Assembly: GCA_913062575.1 (NCBI GenBank)
Contig: CAJXVT010000015.1
Coordinates: 1-47,848 of the forward strand
Length of the DNA: 47,848 nucleotides
Direction: 5' to 3'
DNA from: an uncultured Flavobacteriaceae bacterium
GTDB taxonomy: Bacteria; Bacteroidota; Bacteroidia; Flavobacteriales; Flavobacteriaceae
Under the pieces are notes generated by a model. The model saw only the letters and a program-made list of their open reading frames with translations, did not search any database and was not told the origin of the DNA. The translations under genes were made by a program, and so were the position numbers. Positions 17,313-26,171 of this stretch are shown one piece after another. Within the stretch, counting starts at the first letter, position 1. Every line of letters starts with the position of its first letter.

Positions 17313-17430
17313 ATTGTTAAGTTTAGTGAGTGTTAAAGTAGTAATTCATATTTAACTTTTTAAAAAATTTCTACTGACAACATAAAAAACAGGCTGAACT
17401 GTCCTAATTCATATATTAAGTAATCAGAAA

Positions 17431-18147
17431 TTATTTTTCTAAATTCAATATAATTTGTTTGGCTTGATTGATATATTTCCTTCCTATCGGAATTCTTTTG
17501 GAGTCTATTTCTACAGAATTCCCTTCTACAGACCTAATCTTATCAAGTGATACTGTATAGGATCTATGAATTCTTAAAAATTTATCTTGAGGCAATTCTT
17601 CTGAAAGACTTGTAAGTGATTTATGAACTAAATAATTTTCAACAGTAGTGAAGACTTTAATATAATCCTTTAAACTTTCTATATACTGAATTTCATCAAA
17701 CATAATTTTCATTAGTTTCTTATCAACTTTTAAGAAAATAAAAGAATCGTTATTATCTGAAGATGAATCTAAATTCAATCCTCTCTCTAATGAAACCTTT
17801 TGTGTGATTTTATTTACAGCTTTTAAAAATCTATTAAATGGAATTGGTTTCACCAAATAATCTAGTACATCAAGATCAAAACTTTCTACAGCATATTCTC
17901 TATACGCAGTAGTTATTACTATGTTTGACTTTACTTCAATGTTTTTGATGAATTCGAGGCCATTCATTTTAGACATATTGATATCTAAAAAAACAGCATC
18001 AATACACTCTTCTTCAAGCAATTGCAAAGCAGATATTGGATTATTAAATGAACCAACTATTTCAAAGTTTTGAAATTCTTTTAAATGATTTTCAAGAACT
18101 CTAATTGCTAGAGGCTCATCATCAATAATAATACACTTTATTTTCAT
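17431..18147 (-). CDS. LytTR-family response regulator
   Basis: 238 residues. Residues 1-120 are a receiver domain: the acidic pocket IIDDEPLAIRVL, the phosphorylated Asp in AVFLDINMSKMNG (around residue 55), and YLVKPIPFNRFL with the conserved Lys-Pro. Residues ~140-238 are a LytTR DNA-binding domain (LKVDKKLMKIMFDEIQYIES, LPQDKFLRIHRSYTVSLDKI). It lies 53 bases downstream of the LytS-like kinase gene on the same strand, a normal two-component pair. Its place beside susC and the symporter suggests it controls this amino-sugar locus. LytTR regulators bind direct repeats resembling ACAGTT, and matching elements occur upstream of the kinase and susC. Confidence 0.9.
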   Translation of the reverse strand: MKIKCIIIDDEPLAIRVLENHLKEFQNFEIVGSFNNPISALQLLEEECIDAVFLDINMSKMNGLEFIKNIEVKSNIVITTAYREYAVESFDLDVLDYLVKPIPFNRFLKAVNKITQKVSLERGLNLDSSSDNNDSFIFLKVDKKLMKIMFDEIQYIESLKDYIKVFTTVENYLVHKSLTSLSEELPQDKFLRIHRSYTVSLDKIRSVEGNSVEIDSKRIPIGRKYINQAKQIILNLEK

Positions 18148-18200
18148 TTTCTAGATCAGGTTTTGTAAATGTAATAAAATATCATCAATTTTATATAGTT

Positions 18201-19238
18201 CTAATAAAGAGGAATTGATAATTCAACCTTAAACTGCTGATCTTTAGATGAAGTTTCTAACTCGTATTCTTTATCAAAAAGCAACTGCAACCTTCTTTCA
18301 ACATTTTTATTACCAATACCATGCCCTTTAACCTTATTACTAAACATATTAAAATTATTGGTTACCGTAAAAAGCAATCGTTCATTTGGCATTTTTTTAA
18401 ATTCAATTTTAACAGACAAATGATTATTATTTCTCGCACCATGCTTAAAACAATTTTCTATAAAAGGCAAAAATAATAAAGGAGGTACTGAATTACTTTC
18501 TATATCTCCAACAATACTAATATCAACTTTTGCCTGATCACCATATCTAAGTTTTTCTAGGTCGATATAATTTTGAACATATTTTATTTCATTAAATAAT
18601 CTAATTTTGGGCTCCTTTGCTTCATACAATATATATTCCATAATTTCTGACAACTTTAAAACTACTTCTGGAGCGATTTTAGATTTTTCTAACGTTAAAG
18701 CATATAAATTATTTAAAGTGTTAAAGAAAAAATGTGGCTGGATTTGAGTTTTCAGGAATTCTAGTTCCGTTTCTAATTGGAGTTCTTGCATATTTTCAAA
18801 CCGCTTCCTTGCAGAAGTCCAATCTATTGTGATTTTTATTGAAGTTGCTAAAGCAACCACATACAATTCACCTAAAATAACCGCTACTAGATGATTAAAA
18901 GTAAAAGCTTGCTGTGTAGATTCTGCTTCTGGCCAAATATTTTCAGTTACTAAAACATAAATTAAACCAGTCCTTATTACATACAAAATAACTAATGAAA
19001 GCAATAGAAGAAAAATGTACATTTTGTGTTTTTTTCTAAGAATAAATCTTGGAAACAAAAAATAAACATTAAAATACACAATTAGAATATGTAAAGGAAA
19101 CTCTACTAAATTAGACTTTATAGAATACCAATAGTCATCAAAATAGCTTCCCCAACGGATAACATTAAACGTAAAATACATCCCCCAAAATAGAATATGG
19201 TATTTAGTAGATATAGATTTGTTTATAATTTTAATCAA
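18201..19238 (-). CDS. LytS/YehU-type sensor histidine kinase
   Basis: 345 residues: four hydrophobic membrane segments within residues ~10-145, a short coiled linker (ARKRFENMQELQLETELEFL), the His_kinase domain with the phospho-acceptor motif KTQIQPHFFFNTLNNLYALT, and a HATPase_c domain (PPLLFLPFIENCFKHGARN, GHGIGNKNVERRLQLLF). There is no large periplasmic sensor domain, so a signal in or near the inner membrane is likely. The apparent start is TTG at 19238-19236 on the minus strand. No ATG is available upstream of the first membrane segment, and a TATATTTA promoter box lies just ahead of the TTG. It pairs with the LytTR regulator and is divergent from susC. Confidence 0.88.
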   Translation of the reverse strand: MIKIINKSISTKYHILFWGMYFTFNVIRWGSYFDDYWYSIKSNLVEFPLHILIVYFNVYFLFPRFILRKKHKMYIFLLLLSLVILYVIRTGLIYVLVTENIWPEAESTQQAFTFNHLVAVILGELYVVALATSIKITIDWTSARKRFENMQELQLETELEFLKTQIQPHFFFNTLNNLYALTLEKSKIAPEVVLKLSEIMEYILYEAKEPKIRLFNEIKYVQNYIDLEKLRYGDQAKVDISIVGDIESNSVPPLLFLPFIENCFKHGARNNNHLSVKIEFKKMPNERLLFTVTNNFNMFSNKVKGHGIGNKNVERRLQLLFDKEYELETSSKDQQFKVELSIPLY

Positions 19239-19253
19239 CCTCTTATTTTATAT

Positions 19254-19261
19254 TAAATATA
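19254..19261 (-). promoter_or_regulatory. Probable -7 box of the kinase gene
   Basis: On the minus strand this reads TATATTTA, one base from TAnnTTTG, ending 15 bases before the TTG start. It directly abuts the tandem ACTGTA repeats at 19261-19280, which would lie in the -13 to -33 region of this promoter. Confidence 0.45.
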
Positions 19262-19346
19262 CTGTAGAACACTGTAAAACAAGTGAATTTTAATTTAAAA
19301 GACTAATAAAGTTGCTTTTTTTTGCCTTAAAAAACACTTGTACAGT
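19261..19346. promoter_or_regulatory. Candidate LytTR-regulator binding region
   Basis: Two 10-base direct repeats, ACTGTAGAAC (19261-19270) and ACTGTAAAAC (19271-19280), differ at one base. On the minus strand they read as TACAGT elements. A third, inverted element TACAGT occurs at 19341-19346 within CACTTGTACAGT, which mirrors ACTGTA-AAA-CAAGTG at 19271-19285 apart from a 3-base insertion. TACAGT resembles the ACAGTT core bound by LytTR regulators such as AgrA. Its place between the divergent kinase gene and susC makes it a plausible operator for the adjacent response regulator. Confidence 0.5.
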
Positions 19347-19416
19347 AAATAATGTTATTCGTTGCTAAATTAATGTTGTTTATATATTAAATTTTTTTGC
19401 CCATTAGATATATGTC

Positions 19417-19424
19417 TACATTTA
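19417..19424 (+). promoter_or_regulatory. Probable -7 box of the susC-susD operon
   Basis: TACATTTA, one base from TAnnTTTG, lies 28 bases before the susC ATG. It sits inside a short inverted repeat, GTCTA-CATT-TAGAC (19414-19427). Confidence 0.45.
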
Positions 19425-19452
19425 GACAGATAAACTAATTAACAATTTACTC

Positions 19453-22400
19453 ATGAAAAAAATCAAAATACTTTTATTTACAATTTTTTCATTGATGCTA
19501 TCAACTAACATAATAGCACAAGAAAAAAGTATTTCTGGTACAGTAACATCAAAATTTGATGGAGAGCCATTACCAGGTGTAAGTGTCGTTATAGAAAATA
19601 CTACACGAGGTACAGAGACAGATTTTGATGGAAAGTATTCAATCAAAGCTTCAGTTGGAGACGTATTAACGTTTTCTTTTGTTGGGATGAAATCTACTTC
19701 TGTTACAATTACAGCAAACTCATCAACAGTTAATGCCCAACTTGAAGAAGGGGACAATATACTAGACGAAGTTGTTGTAACGGCTCTCGGTATTAAAAAG
19801 ACCAGGAAATCAATTACCTATGCTGCACAAGATATTAAAGCAGCAGAACTTAACAAAGTAAAACAAACAAACCCAATAAACAGTTTGTCTGGAAAAATTG
19901 CTGGTGCATCAATCACTAGAAGTGCTTCTGGAGCTGGTGGTTCTGTTAAGGTATTAATTAGAGGAAACTCTTCTATTGGAAACAACCAACCTTTATATGT
20001 TGTAGACGGGATTCCGTTATCAAACCCTTCGGCAAGTCAACCAGGAGATACTTTTGGAGACATTAATGGAGGAAATAGAGATGGTGGAGATGCACTGTCT
20101 TTAATAAACCCTGATGATATTGAATCATTAACAGTATTAAAAGGAGCATCTGCATCTGCATTATATGGTAGTGCTGGTTTAAATGGTGTTATTTTAATTA
20201 CTACTAAAAAAGGAAAAAGCGGAAGCTTTAAAGTTGATTTTTCATCAAGTGTAACAGCAGAAACAGCAGCTTACATGATGGACTTTAATGATGCTGCTCA
20301 AAAAAATGTAGATACATTTTTAGAATCAGGTTCAACGTACATCAATTCGTTTTCTATCTCTGGTGGTACAGAAAATGCACAAACTTATTTTTCATACAGT
20401 AATACAACTGCTAATGGTATTTTACCATCTAACAGCATGAAGCAACATACTTTTAATGTTAAAGAAACTGCTCAATTATTAAATGACAAATTAAAGCTTA
20501 CAGCTAGCGTAATGGGTTCTTCTCAAAGCTTCACAAACAGAGCTATTTCTGGTTTATACTTCAATCCACTAGTTGGTGTATATGGATTTGACACTTCAGC
20601 AGGAAGCTTATCTGATTATGCAAACTATGAAGAGTTAGATGTTTCAAGAAACATTATGTCTCAACGTTGGTTTAGAGGAACATCTGATATTGAGCAAAAT
20701 CCATATTGGATTACTCACAGAAATCAAAGTACTGATGCTAATAAAAAATTAGTTTCTTCTTTAAACTTAAATTACACAGTTAATGACTGGTTGTCAATTC
20801 AGGCTAGAGGAACTTATGACAAAACAACTACAGAGTTTGAAAGAAAAATTTACGCAACTACAGAAGCTACTTTAGCTCCTGCAAATGGTAGATATATTGT
20901 AAATCAAAATGATTTTACACAAATGTATGGGGATGTAATTGCTACAGTAAATACTAAATTCAATGACGATCTTACAGTAAGTGTAATTGCTGGAGCTAGT
21001 ACAACTAGAAACACAACTGAATCTTTAGTTGCTGATTCTGGAACAAACGGTGGATTACAATTCGCAAATGTTTTTGCTTATCAAAATTTTAATGCAAACG
21101 CTTCTGTTAACTTCAGACAAAACTCTTACGAAACAAGAGGTAATTCAATCTTTGCAAGTGCAACTTTCGGGTACAAAGACAAATTATATGTTGATGTAAC
21201 AGCAAGAAACGATTGGACTTCTACTTTACCAGATGATAACAACTCCTTCTTTTACCCTTCAATTGGTGTAACTGGAATTTTAAGTGAATTATTTGAAATG
21301 AACGAGAAGATTTCTTTTGCAAAAGCAAGAATATCTTATGCTGAAGTAGGAAATGGATTTGCTGCCGATCAAATTAACCCAAATAGGTCAATTAATTTTG
21401 GTGGTGGAATAAACAATACAGATCCTTTAAGACCTTTCCCAGGAACAACCCCAAAGCCAGAAAGACAAAAATCTTTTGAAATTGGTACAGAATGGAAATT
21501 CTTTAACAATCGTTTAGGTTTTGATTTAGGATATTACAACACAAGTACTATAAATCAATATTTTAGAGTTCCTGTTTCTACAACAATTGTTGCATCTGGT
21601 GTCGCGGGATTAAATGCTGGTGATATTGTTAATAAAGGTGTAGAATTAACTGTTTTTGCAGTTCCTGTTCAACAAGATAACTTTAAGTGGACAACTTCTG
21701 TAAACTATGCAACCAATAAAAATGAAATTTTATCAATTTCTAATGATAATGTACAAGGATTAATTCCAACTGATTTCTTTACAATCTCAGGAAAAGGAGT
21801 AAATACTTTTGGATCATACTTAGTTAAAGGAGGTTCTTTTGGAGATATTTATGCACATGTAATTAAAAGAGATTCTAATGGAACTCCAATTTATGATAGT
21901 GGAGCTTTTGTTATTGATGACGCAAATCAAGTAGATGGATTAACGAAAGTTGGAAATGCAAATCCAGATTTTATGTTGGGATGGAATAACTCTTTCGAAT
22001 TCAAAAACTTTACAATTGATTTCTTAATTGACGGAAAATTTGGTGGAGAAACAATGAGTATGACCCAAGCAATTGTAGAAGGGTTTAGTAATAATTCTGC
22101 TAGAGAAGATGCAAACGAAAACGTTGATGTAGTTAATTTGGCAGGAGCAGCTTCTACGTTAACAGCACAAGAATACTATGGTAAAGCTGGAGGTAGAAAT
22201 GGATTTACAGGAGAATACATGTACAGTGCAACAAATGTTAGATTAGCAGAATTAGCTGTTGGGTATAATTTTAATTTATCCGCAGATTCTTTCTTTAAAA
22301 GAGTAAAAGCATCTCTAGTTGGAAGCAATTTATTTTTCTTCTACAAAGATGCACCACATGATCCAAACGTATCTTTAAGTACTGGAAATGCACTTCAAGG

Positions 22401-22464
22401 TGTAGATGTTTTAGGTCTTCCTTCAACAAGAAGCATTGGTCTTAATTTAAACTTAACATTCTAA
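19453..22464 (+). CDS. susC: SusC/RagA-family TonB-linked outer-membrane transporter
   Basis: 1003 residues. Signal peptide MKKIKILLFTIFSLMLSTNI(IAQ), a CarboxypepD_reg-like domain (residues ~25-100: GTVTSKFDGEPLPGVSVVIE), a TonB-box-like DEVVVTALGIKKTRKSIT, a plug (VLIRGNSSIGNNQPLYVVDG ... VLKGASASALYGSAGLNGVI) and a 22-strand-type barrel ending IGLNLNLTF with terminal Phe. With SusD it should import oligosaccharides across the outer membrane using TonB energy. The nearby GH20 and NagB fusion point to GlcNAc-containing oligosaccharides such as chitin fragments. The segment joining plug to barrel (around residues 270-290) is unusually short compared with most relatives. susD starts 12 bases after its stop. 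Confidence 0.95.
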   Translation: MKKIKILLFTIFSLMLSTNIIAQEKSISGTVTSKFDGEPLPGVSVVIENTTRGTETDFDGKYSIKASVGDVLTFSFVGMKSTSVTITANSSTVNAQLEEGDNILDEVVVTALGIKKTRKSITYAAQDIKAAELNKVKQTNPINSLSGKIAGASITRSASGAGGSVKVLIRGNSSIGNNQPLYVVDGIPLSNPSASQPGDTFGDINGGNRDGGDALSLINPDDIESLTVLKGASASALYGSAGLNGVILITTKKGKSGSFKVDFSSSVTAETAAYMMDFNDAAQKNVDTFLESGSTYINSFSISGGTENAQTYFSYSNTTANGILPSNSMKQHTFNVKETAQLLNDKLKLTASVMGSSQSFTNRAISGLYFNPLVGVYGFDTSAGSLSDYANYEELDVSRNIMSQRWFRGTSDIEQNPYWITHRNQSTDANKKLVSSLNLNYTVNDWLSIQARGTYDKTTTEFERKIYATTEATLAPANGRYIVNQNDFTQMYGDVIATVNTKFNDDLTVSVIAGASTTRNTTESLVADSGTNGGLQFANVFAYQNFNANASVNFRQNSYETRGNSIFASATFGYKDKLYVDVTARNDWTSTLPDDNNSFFYPSIGVTGILSELFEMNEKISFAKARISYAEVGNGFAADQINPNRSINFGGGINNTDPLRPFPGTTPKPERQKSFEIGTEWKFFNNRLGFDLGYYNTSTINQYFRVPVSTTIVASGVAGLNAGDIVNKGVELTVFAVPVQQDNFKWTTSVNYATNKNEILSISNDNVQGLIPTDFFTISGKGVNTFGSYLVKGGSFGDIYAHVIKRDSNGTPIYDSGAFVIDDANQVDGLTKVGNANPDFMLGWNNSFEFKNFTIDFLIDGKFGGETMSMTQAIVEGFSNNSAREDANENVDVVNLAGAASTLTAQEYYGKAGGRNGFTGEYMYSATNVRLAELAVGYNFNLSADSFFKRVKASLVGSNLFFFYKDAPHDPNVSLSTGNALQGVDVLGLPSTRSIGLNLNLTF

Positions 22465-22476
22465 AAGAGTAACAAG

Positions 22477-24060
22477 ATGAAAAAAATAAATAATTTAATA
22501 GCATGTTTAGCTGTATTTGGACTAATTGGGACTTCTTGTAGCGATTTAGAAGAATTTAATGGAAACGAAAGAGATATCACTCAAGAGCAACTTGAAGTAG
22601 ATTTTCAACATGTTGGTTCAAAGTACAAGCCAATCTTTGAAAGTATATATCAATATACTCCTGCATGGTCATATCAATTACAACAAAACCTGAATGCTGA
22701 TGCATATTCTGGATATATGACACCTCCAAGACCATTTATAGCGGGTGCAAACAATACAACTTATAATTTAGTAAGCGGATGGAACAATTTCATTTGGTCG
22801 GTTCCTTACTCTAATGTAATGAATAACGCTACCGCAATTAGTGAGTTAACAGATACTGAATTCCCAACATTAAATGGTGTGAATTTAATTTTAAAAGTAG
22901 CTGCAATGCATAGAGTTTCTGACGTTTTCGGACCTATAGTTTATACTAATTTCGGAGATTTAACAAATGCTGGAGTGTACGATTCTCAAGAAAATGCTTA
23001 TAATGCTTTCTTCGCAGATTTAGACACTGCAGTAACAAACTTAATGGCAGATATTGATAGTCCAAAGTTTGCGGCATTTGATTTATCCTACGGTGGTGAT
23101 TACCATAATTGGGTAAAACTAGCAAACTCATTACGTTTACGTTTAGCAATTAGAATTTCTGCAGTTGATCCAGCTTTAGCTAAAGCCGAAGGGGAAAAAG
23201 CACTAAGTCAATCTGAAGGATTAATGGCTGGGAATGCCGATGGTTTTTTTGTAAACGGTTCCTTAGATCACCCATTAACAGTAATTGATAATTCTTGGGG
23301 AGACATTAGAATGAATGCTTCTATGGAGTCTATCTTATCTGGTTATAGTGATGGAAGAATCATGAGCTATTTTGATGAATCAGTAGATCATCCAGGACAA
23401 CGTAAAGGAATTCGTAACGGATTACCATTACAAGCACCTTTTGCTGATGAGTTAGCTCAAAAAGCAGCATATATTGGTTTCTCTGCACTTAATGATGGAG
23501 TAAAAACTCCAAAAGTACAGTTAATGACAACTTCAGAAGTTTATTTCTTAAAAGCAGAAGCAGCATTAAGAGGTTGGTCTGGAGCTGGTACAGCACAAGC
23601 TAATTACGAAATGGGAATCACAACATCTTTTGAACAACATGGCGTTGCTGGTGCTGCAGCCTATATTGCAGACAACACATCGGTACCTGCTAATTATGTT
23701 GATCCAGTAAATGCTGATAATAACGCAACTGCTCTTAGCACAATTACTGTGGCTTGGAATGCTGGTGCAACTAATGAAGAAAAATTAGAAAGAATTATTA
23801 CCCAAAAATGGATTGCAATGTTCCCCGAAGGACAAGAAGCTTGGTCTGAGTTTAGAAGAACAGGGTATCCAAAAATATTTCCAGTGGTTAGTAATCAAAG
23901 TGGAGGAATTGTAGACACAGCAATTCAAATTAGAAGAATTCCATTTGTTGATAGTGAGAAATCAACAAACGCATCTGGAGTCAGTACAGCAACAGGATTC
24001 TTAAATGGACCTGATAATGCTGGAACAAGATTATGGTGGGATACAGGTAGTAATTTCTAA
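22477..24060 (+). CDS. susD: SusD/RagB-like glycan-binding lipoprotein
   Basis: 527 residues. The signal ends in the lipobox LIGTSC (Cys21), followed by the acidic SDLEE, which resembles the surface-export signal of Flavobacteriaceae lipoproteins. The body is the alpha-helical SusD fold of the nutrient-binding subgroup, with tetratricopeptide-like helices (KLANSLRLRLAIRISAVDP, VYFLKAEAALRGWSGAGTAQ) and the conserved C-terminal QKWIAMFPEGQEAWSEFRRT. It should form the lid of the SusC transporter and bind oligosaccharide at the cell surface. It forms an operon with susC (12-base gap). A terminator-like hairpin 40 bases after the stop separates it from nagB. Confidence 0.94.
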   Translation: MKKINNLIACLAVFGLIGTSCSDLEEFNGNERDITQEQLEVDFQHVGSKYKPIFESIYQYTPAWSYQLQQNLNADAYSGYMTPPRPFIAGANNTTYNLVSGWNNFIWSVPYSNVMNNATAISELTDTEFPTLNGVNLILKVAAMHRVSDVFGPIVYTNFGDLTNAGVYDSQENAYNAFFADLDTAVTNLMADIDSPKFAAFDLSYGGDYHNWVKLANSLRLRLAIRISAVDPALAKAEGEKALSQSEGLMAGNADGFFVNGSLDHPLTVIDNSWGDIRMNASMESILSGYSDGRIMSYFDESVDHPGQRKGIRNGLPLQAPFADELAQKAAYIGFSALNDGVKTPKVQLMTTSEVYFLKAEAALRGWSGAGTAQANYEMGITTSFEQHGVAGAAAYIADNTSVPANYVDPVNADNNATALSTITVAWNAGATNEEKLERIITQKWIAMFPEGQEAWSEFRRTGYPKIFPVVSNQSGGIVDTAIQIRRIPFVDSEKSTNASGVSTATGFLNGPDNAGTRLWWDTGSNF

Positions 24061-24099
24061 ACTACTTGTTTCATAAAACTATTTGAATTAATTAATAGA

Positions 24100-24134
24100 A
24101 GCGGAGATGAGTCATCATTTTCGCTTTGTTTTTT
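24100..24134 (+). terminator. Terminator or attenuator between susD and nagB
   Basis: An 11-bp stem (24100-24110 with 24115-24125, including two G-T wobbles) with a 4-base loop GTCA is followed by TTGTTTTTT. It can cap the susCD message. Readthrough or a separate promoter (a TACATTTA box occurs about 30 bases before the nagB ATG) would feed the downstream enzymes. Confidence 0.65.
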
Positions 24135-24223
24135 ATAAGTGATTTTATGTTTTTGGTCGAAAAAATTTACACAAAAGAAAGACCCACACTACATTTACAT
24201 AAATACCTAAAATTATTTTATTC

Positions 24224-26158
24224 ATGAGCACTCAATTCTCAAAACCTCAGCATTATAGAATCAGACATCAATCTGCCGGTCAATTTGAAGATACTCGCTT
24301 TGAAAAAATTCATAATGCAATATTTAACAATTCTCTTGAGGCGTCTATAATTGTAGCTCAAGAAATTGCTGAACTTATTAGATCCAAACAAACACAAAAG
24401 AAATTATGTGTTTTAGGCTTAGCAACGGGTTCTTCTCCTATAAAAGTATACGAAGAGCTTGTAAGAATGCACAAAGAAGATGGTTTAAGTTTTTCTAATG
24501 TGATTACATTTAACTTAGATGAATACTTCCCAATGACAAAAGATGACATCCAAAGTTACCACTACTTTATGCATGCACATTTATTTAATCATGTAGATGT
24601 TTTACCTGAAAATATAAATATTCCCGATGGCACAGTTAACTCAGATGATGTTTATCAATATTGTATTGATTATGAAATGAAAATAAAAGCTGTAGGCGGA
24701 TTAGACTTTCAGTTGTTAGGTATTGGTAGAACTGGGCATATAGGCTTTAACGAGCCCGGTTCTCATTACAATTCTGGCACAAGAAGTATCACCTTAGATC
24801 ATGTCACTAGAGCAGATGCTGCTCCTTCATTTTTAGGAATAGACAATGTTCCTAGAAGAGCAATTACCATGGGAATTGGCACCATAAGAAATGCAAAAAG
24901 AATTGTATTAATGGCTTGGGGTATTAATAAGGCCGAAGTAATAAATGAAACTATTGAAGGCGAAATTACTTCTGATATTCCAGCAACATACTTACAAAGA
25001 CACGAAAACACAACTATTATTCTAGATACTGAAGCCTCATCAGAACTAACAAGAGTTAAAACTCCTTGGTTGGTAACTTCATGTATTTGGAAAAAAGATT
25101 TAAAAAAGAGAGCCATTGTTTGGTTAAGCGAAAAGCTACATAAATCTGTTTTAAAACTAACAGACAAAGACTACAACAACAATGGAATGTCTAGTTTGTT
25201 AGCTGAAGAAGGAAACTCTTATGATTTAAATATTAAAATGTTTAACAGCATTCAGCATACAATTACAGGTTGGCCGGGAGGAAAACCAAATGCTGATGAT
25301 TCACATAGGCCAGAAAGAGCAAATCCAGAGAAAAAACGTGTTATTATTTTTAGCCCACATCCAGATGATGATGTGATTTCTATGGGAGGAACTTTTGATC
25401 GATTGGTAGAACAAGGGCATGAAGTTCATATTGCCTATCAGACTTCTGGTAATATTGCTGTTTCTGATGAAGAAGCCTTAAAATTTGCTGAAGTAACTAA
25501 AGCATTACAAATAAATTCTACAAAAATTGACGAAATAATTTCTGCTCTGAACTCAAAAAAAACCAATGATATTGACACTTTTGAAACTAGAGAATTAAAG
25601 GGAATGATTCGTAGATCAGAATCTGTAGCCGCTACCAGATATTTAGGTCTACAAGATAAAAATGTACACTTTTTAGATTTGCCTTTTTATGAAACTGGCA
25701 CGGTAAAAAAATCAAACTTATCACAGCTGGATATTGACATCGTTGCAAATTTAATTGACACAATTAAACCACATCAAATTTACGCAGCTGGAGATTTAGC
25801 TGATCCGCATGGAACTCATAAGGTTTGTTTAGACGCAATATTTGAAGCTCTAAAAGTACTAAAACCAAAAAAATTTATGAATGATTGTTGGGTTTGGTTA
25901 TATCGTGGAGCTTGGCATGAATGGGAGTCGCACGAAATAGAAATGGCCGTACCAATGAGTCCAGATCAAGTCTTAAAAAAAAGACATGCTATTTTCTTTC
26001 ATCAATCACAAAAAGACGGTGTTATGTTTCAAGGTGATGACTCAAGAGAGTTTTGGGTTAGAGTAGAAGACAGAAACAGATTAACCGCAAAAAAATACAA
26101 TGATTTAGGCCTTGCAGATTATGCCGCAATTGAGGCTTTTAAGCGTTATCATTTTTAA
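24224..26158 (+). CDS. nagB: NagB-like glucosamine-6-phosphate deaminase fused to a PIG-L deacetylase domain
   Basis: A 644-residue two-domain cytoplasmic protein. Residues ~30-290 are a NagB/6-phosphogluconolactonase-fold deaminase (LGLATGSSPIKVYEELVRMH, NVITFNLDEYFPMT with the catalytic Asp, GIGRTGHIGFNEPGS). Residues ~370-640 are a PIG-L/LmbE domain with the zinc motif SPHPDDDVISMGG and the later DPHGTH. NagB converts GlcN-6-P to fructose-6-P; PIG-L enzymes remove N-acetyl groups from GlcNAc derivatives. Such fusions are known in Bacteroidota. In E. coli NagB the active-site loop reads GVGNDGHIAFNEPAS; here the Asp141 position is Thr, so the activity may differ. No separate nagA is present, which makes deacetylation by the PIG-L half attractive but unproven. 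Confidence 0.88.
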   Translation: MSTQFSKPQHYRIRHQSAGQFEDTRFEKIHNAIFNNSLEASIIVAQEIAELIRSKQTQKKLCVLGLATGSSPIKVYEELVRMHKEDGLSFSNVITFNLDEYFPMTKDDIQSYHYFMHAHLFNHVDVLPENINIPDGTVNSDDVYQYCIDYEMKIKAVGGLDFQLLGIGRTGHIGFNEPGSHYNSGTRSITLDHVTRADAAPSFLGIDNVPRRAITMGIGTIRNAKRIVLMAWGINKAEVINETIEGEITSDIPATYLQRHENTTIILDTEASSELTRVKTPWLVTSCIWKKDLKKRAIVWLSEKLHKSVLKLTDKDYNNNGMSSLLAEEGNSYDLNIKMFNSIQHTITGWPGGKPNADDSHRPERANPEKKRVIIFSPHPDDDVISMGGTFDRLVEQGHEVHIAYQTSGNIAVSDEEALKFAEVTKALQINSTKIDEIISALNSKKTNDIDTFETRELKGMIRRSESVAATRYLGLQDKNVHFLDLPFYETGTVKKSNLSQLDIDIVANLIDTIKPHQIYAAGDLADPHGTHKVCLDAIFEALKVLKPKKFMNDCWVWLYRGAWHEWESHEIEMAVPMSPDQVLKKRHAIFFHQSQKDGVMFQGDDSREFWVRVEDRNRLTAKKYNDLGLADYAAIEAFKRYHF

Positions 26159-26171
26159 AAAACAAACTATT

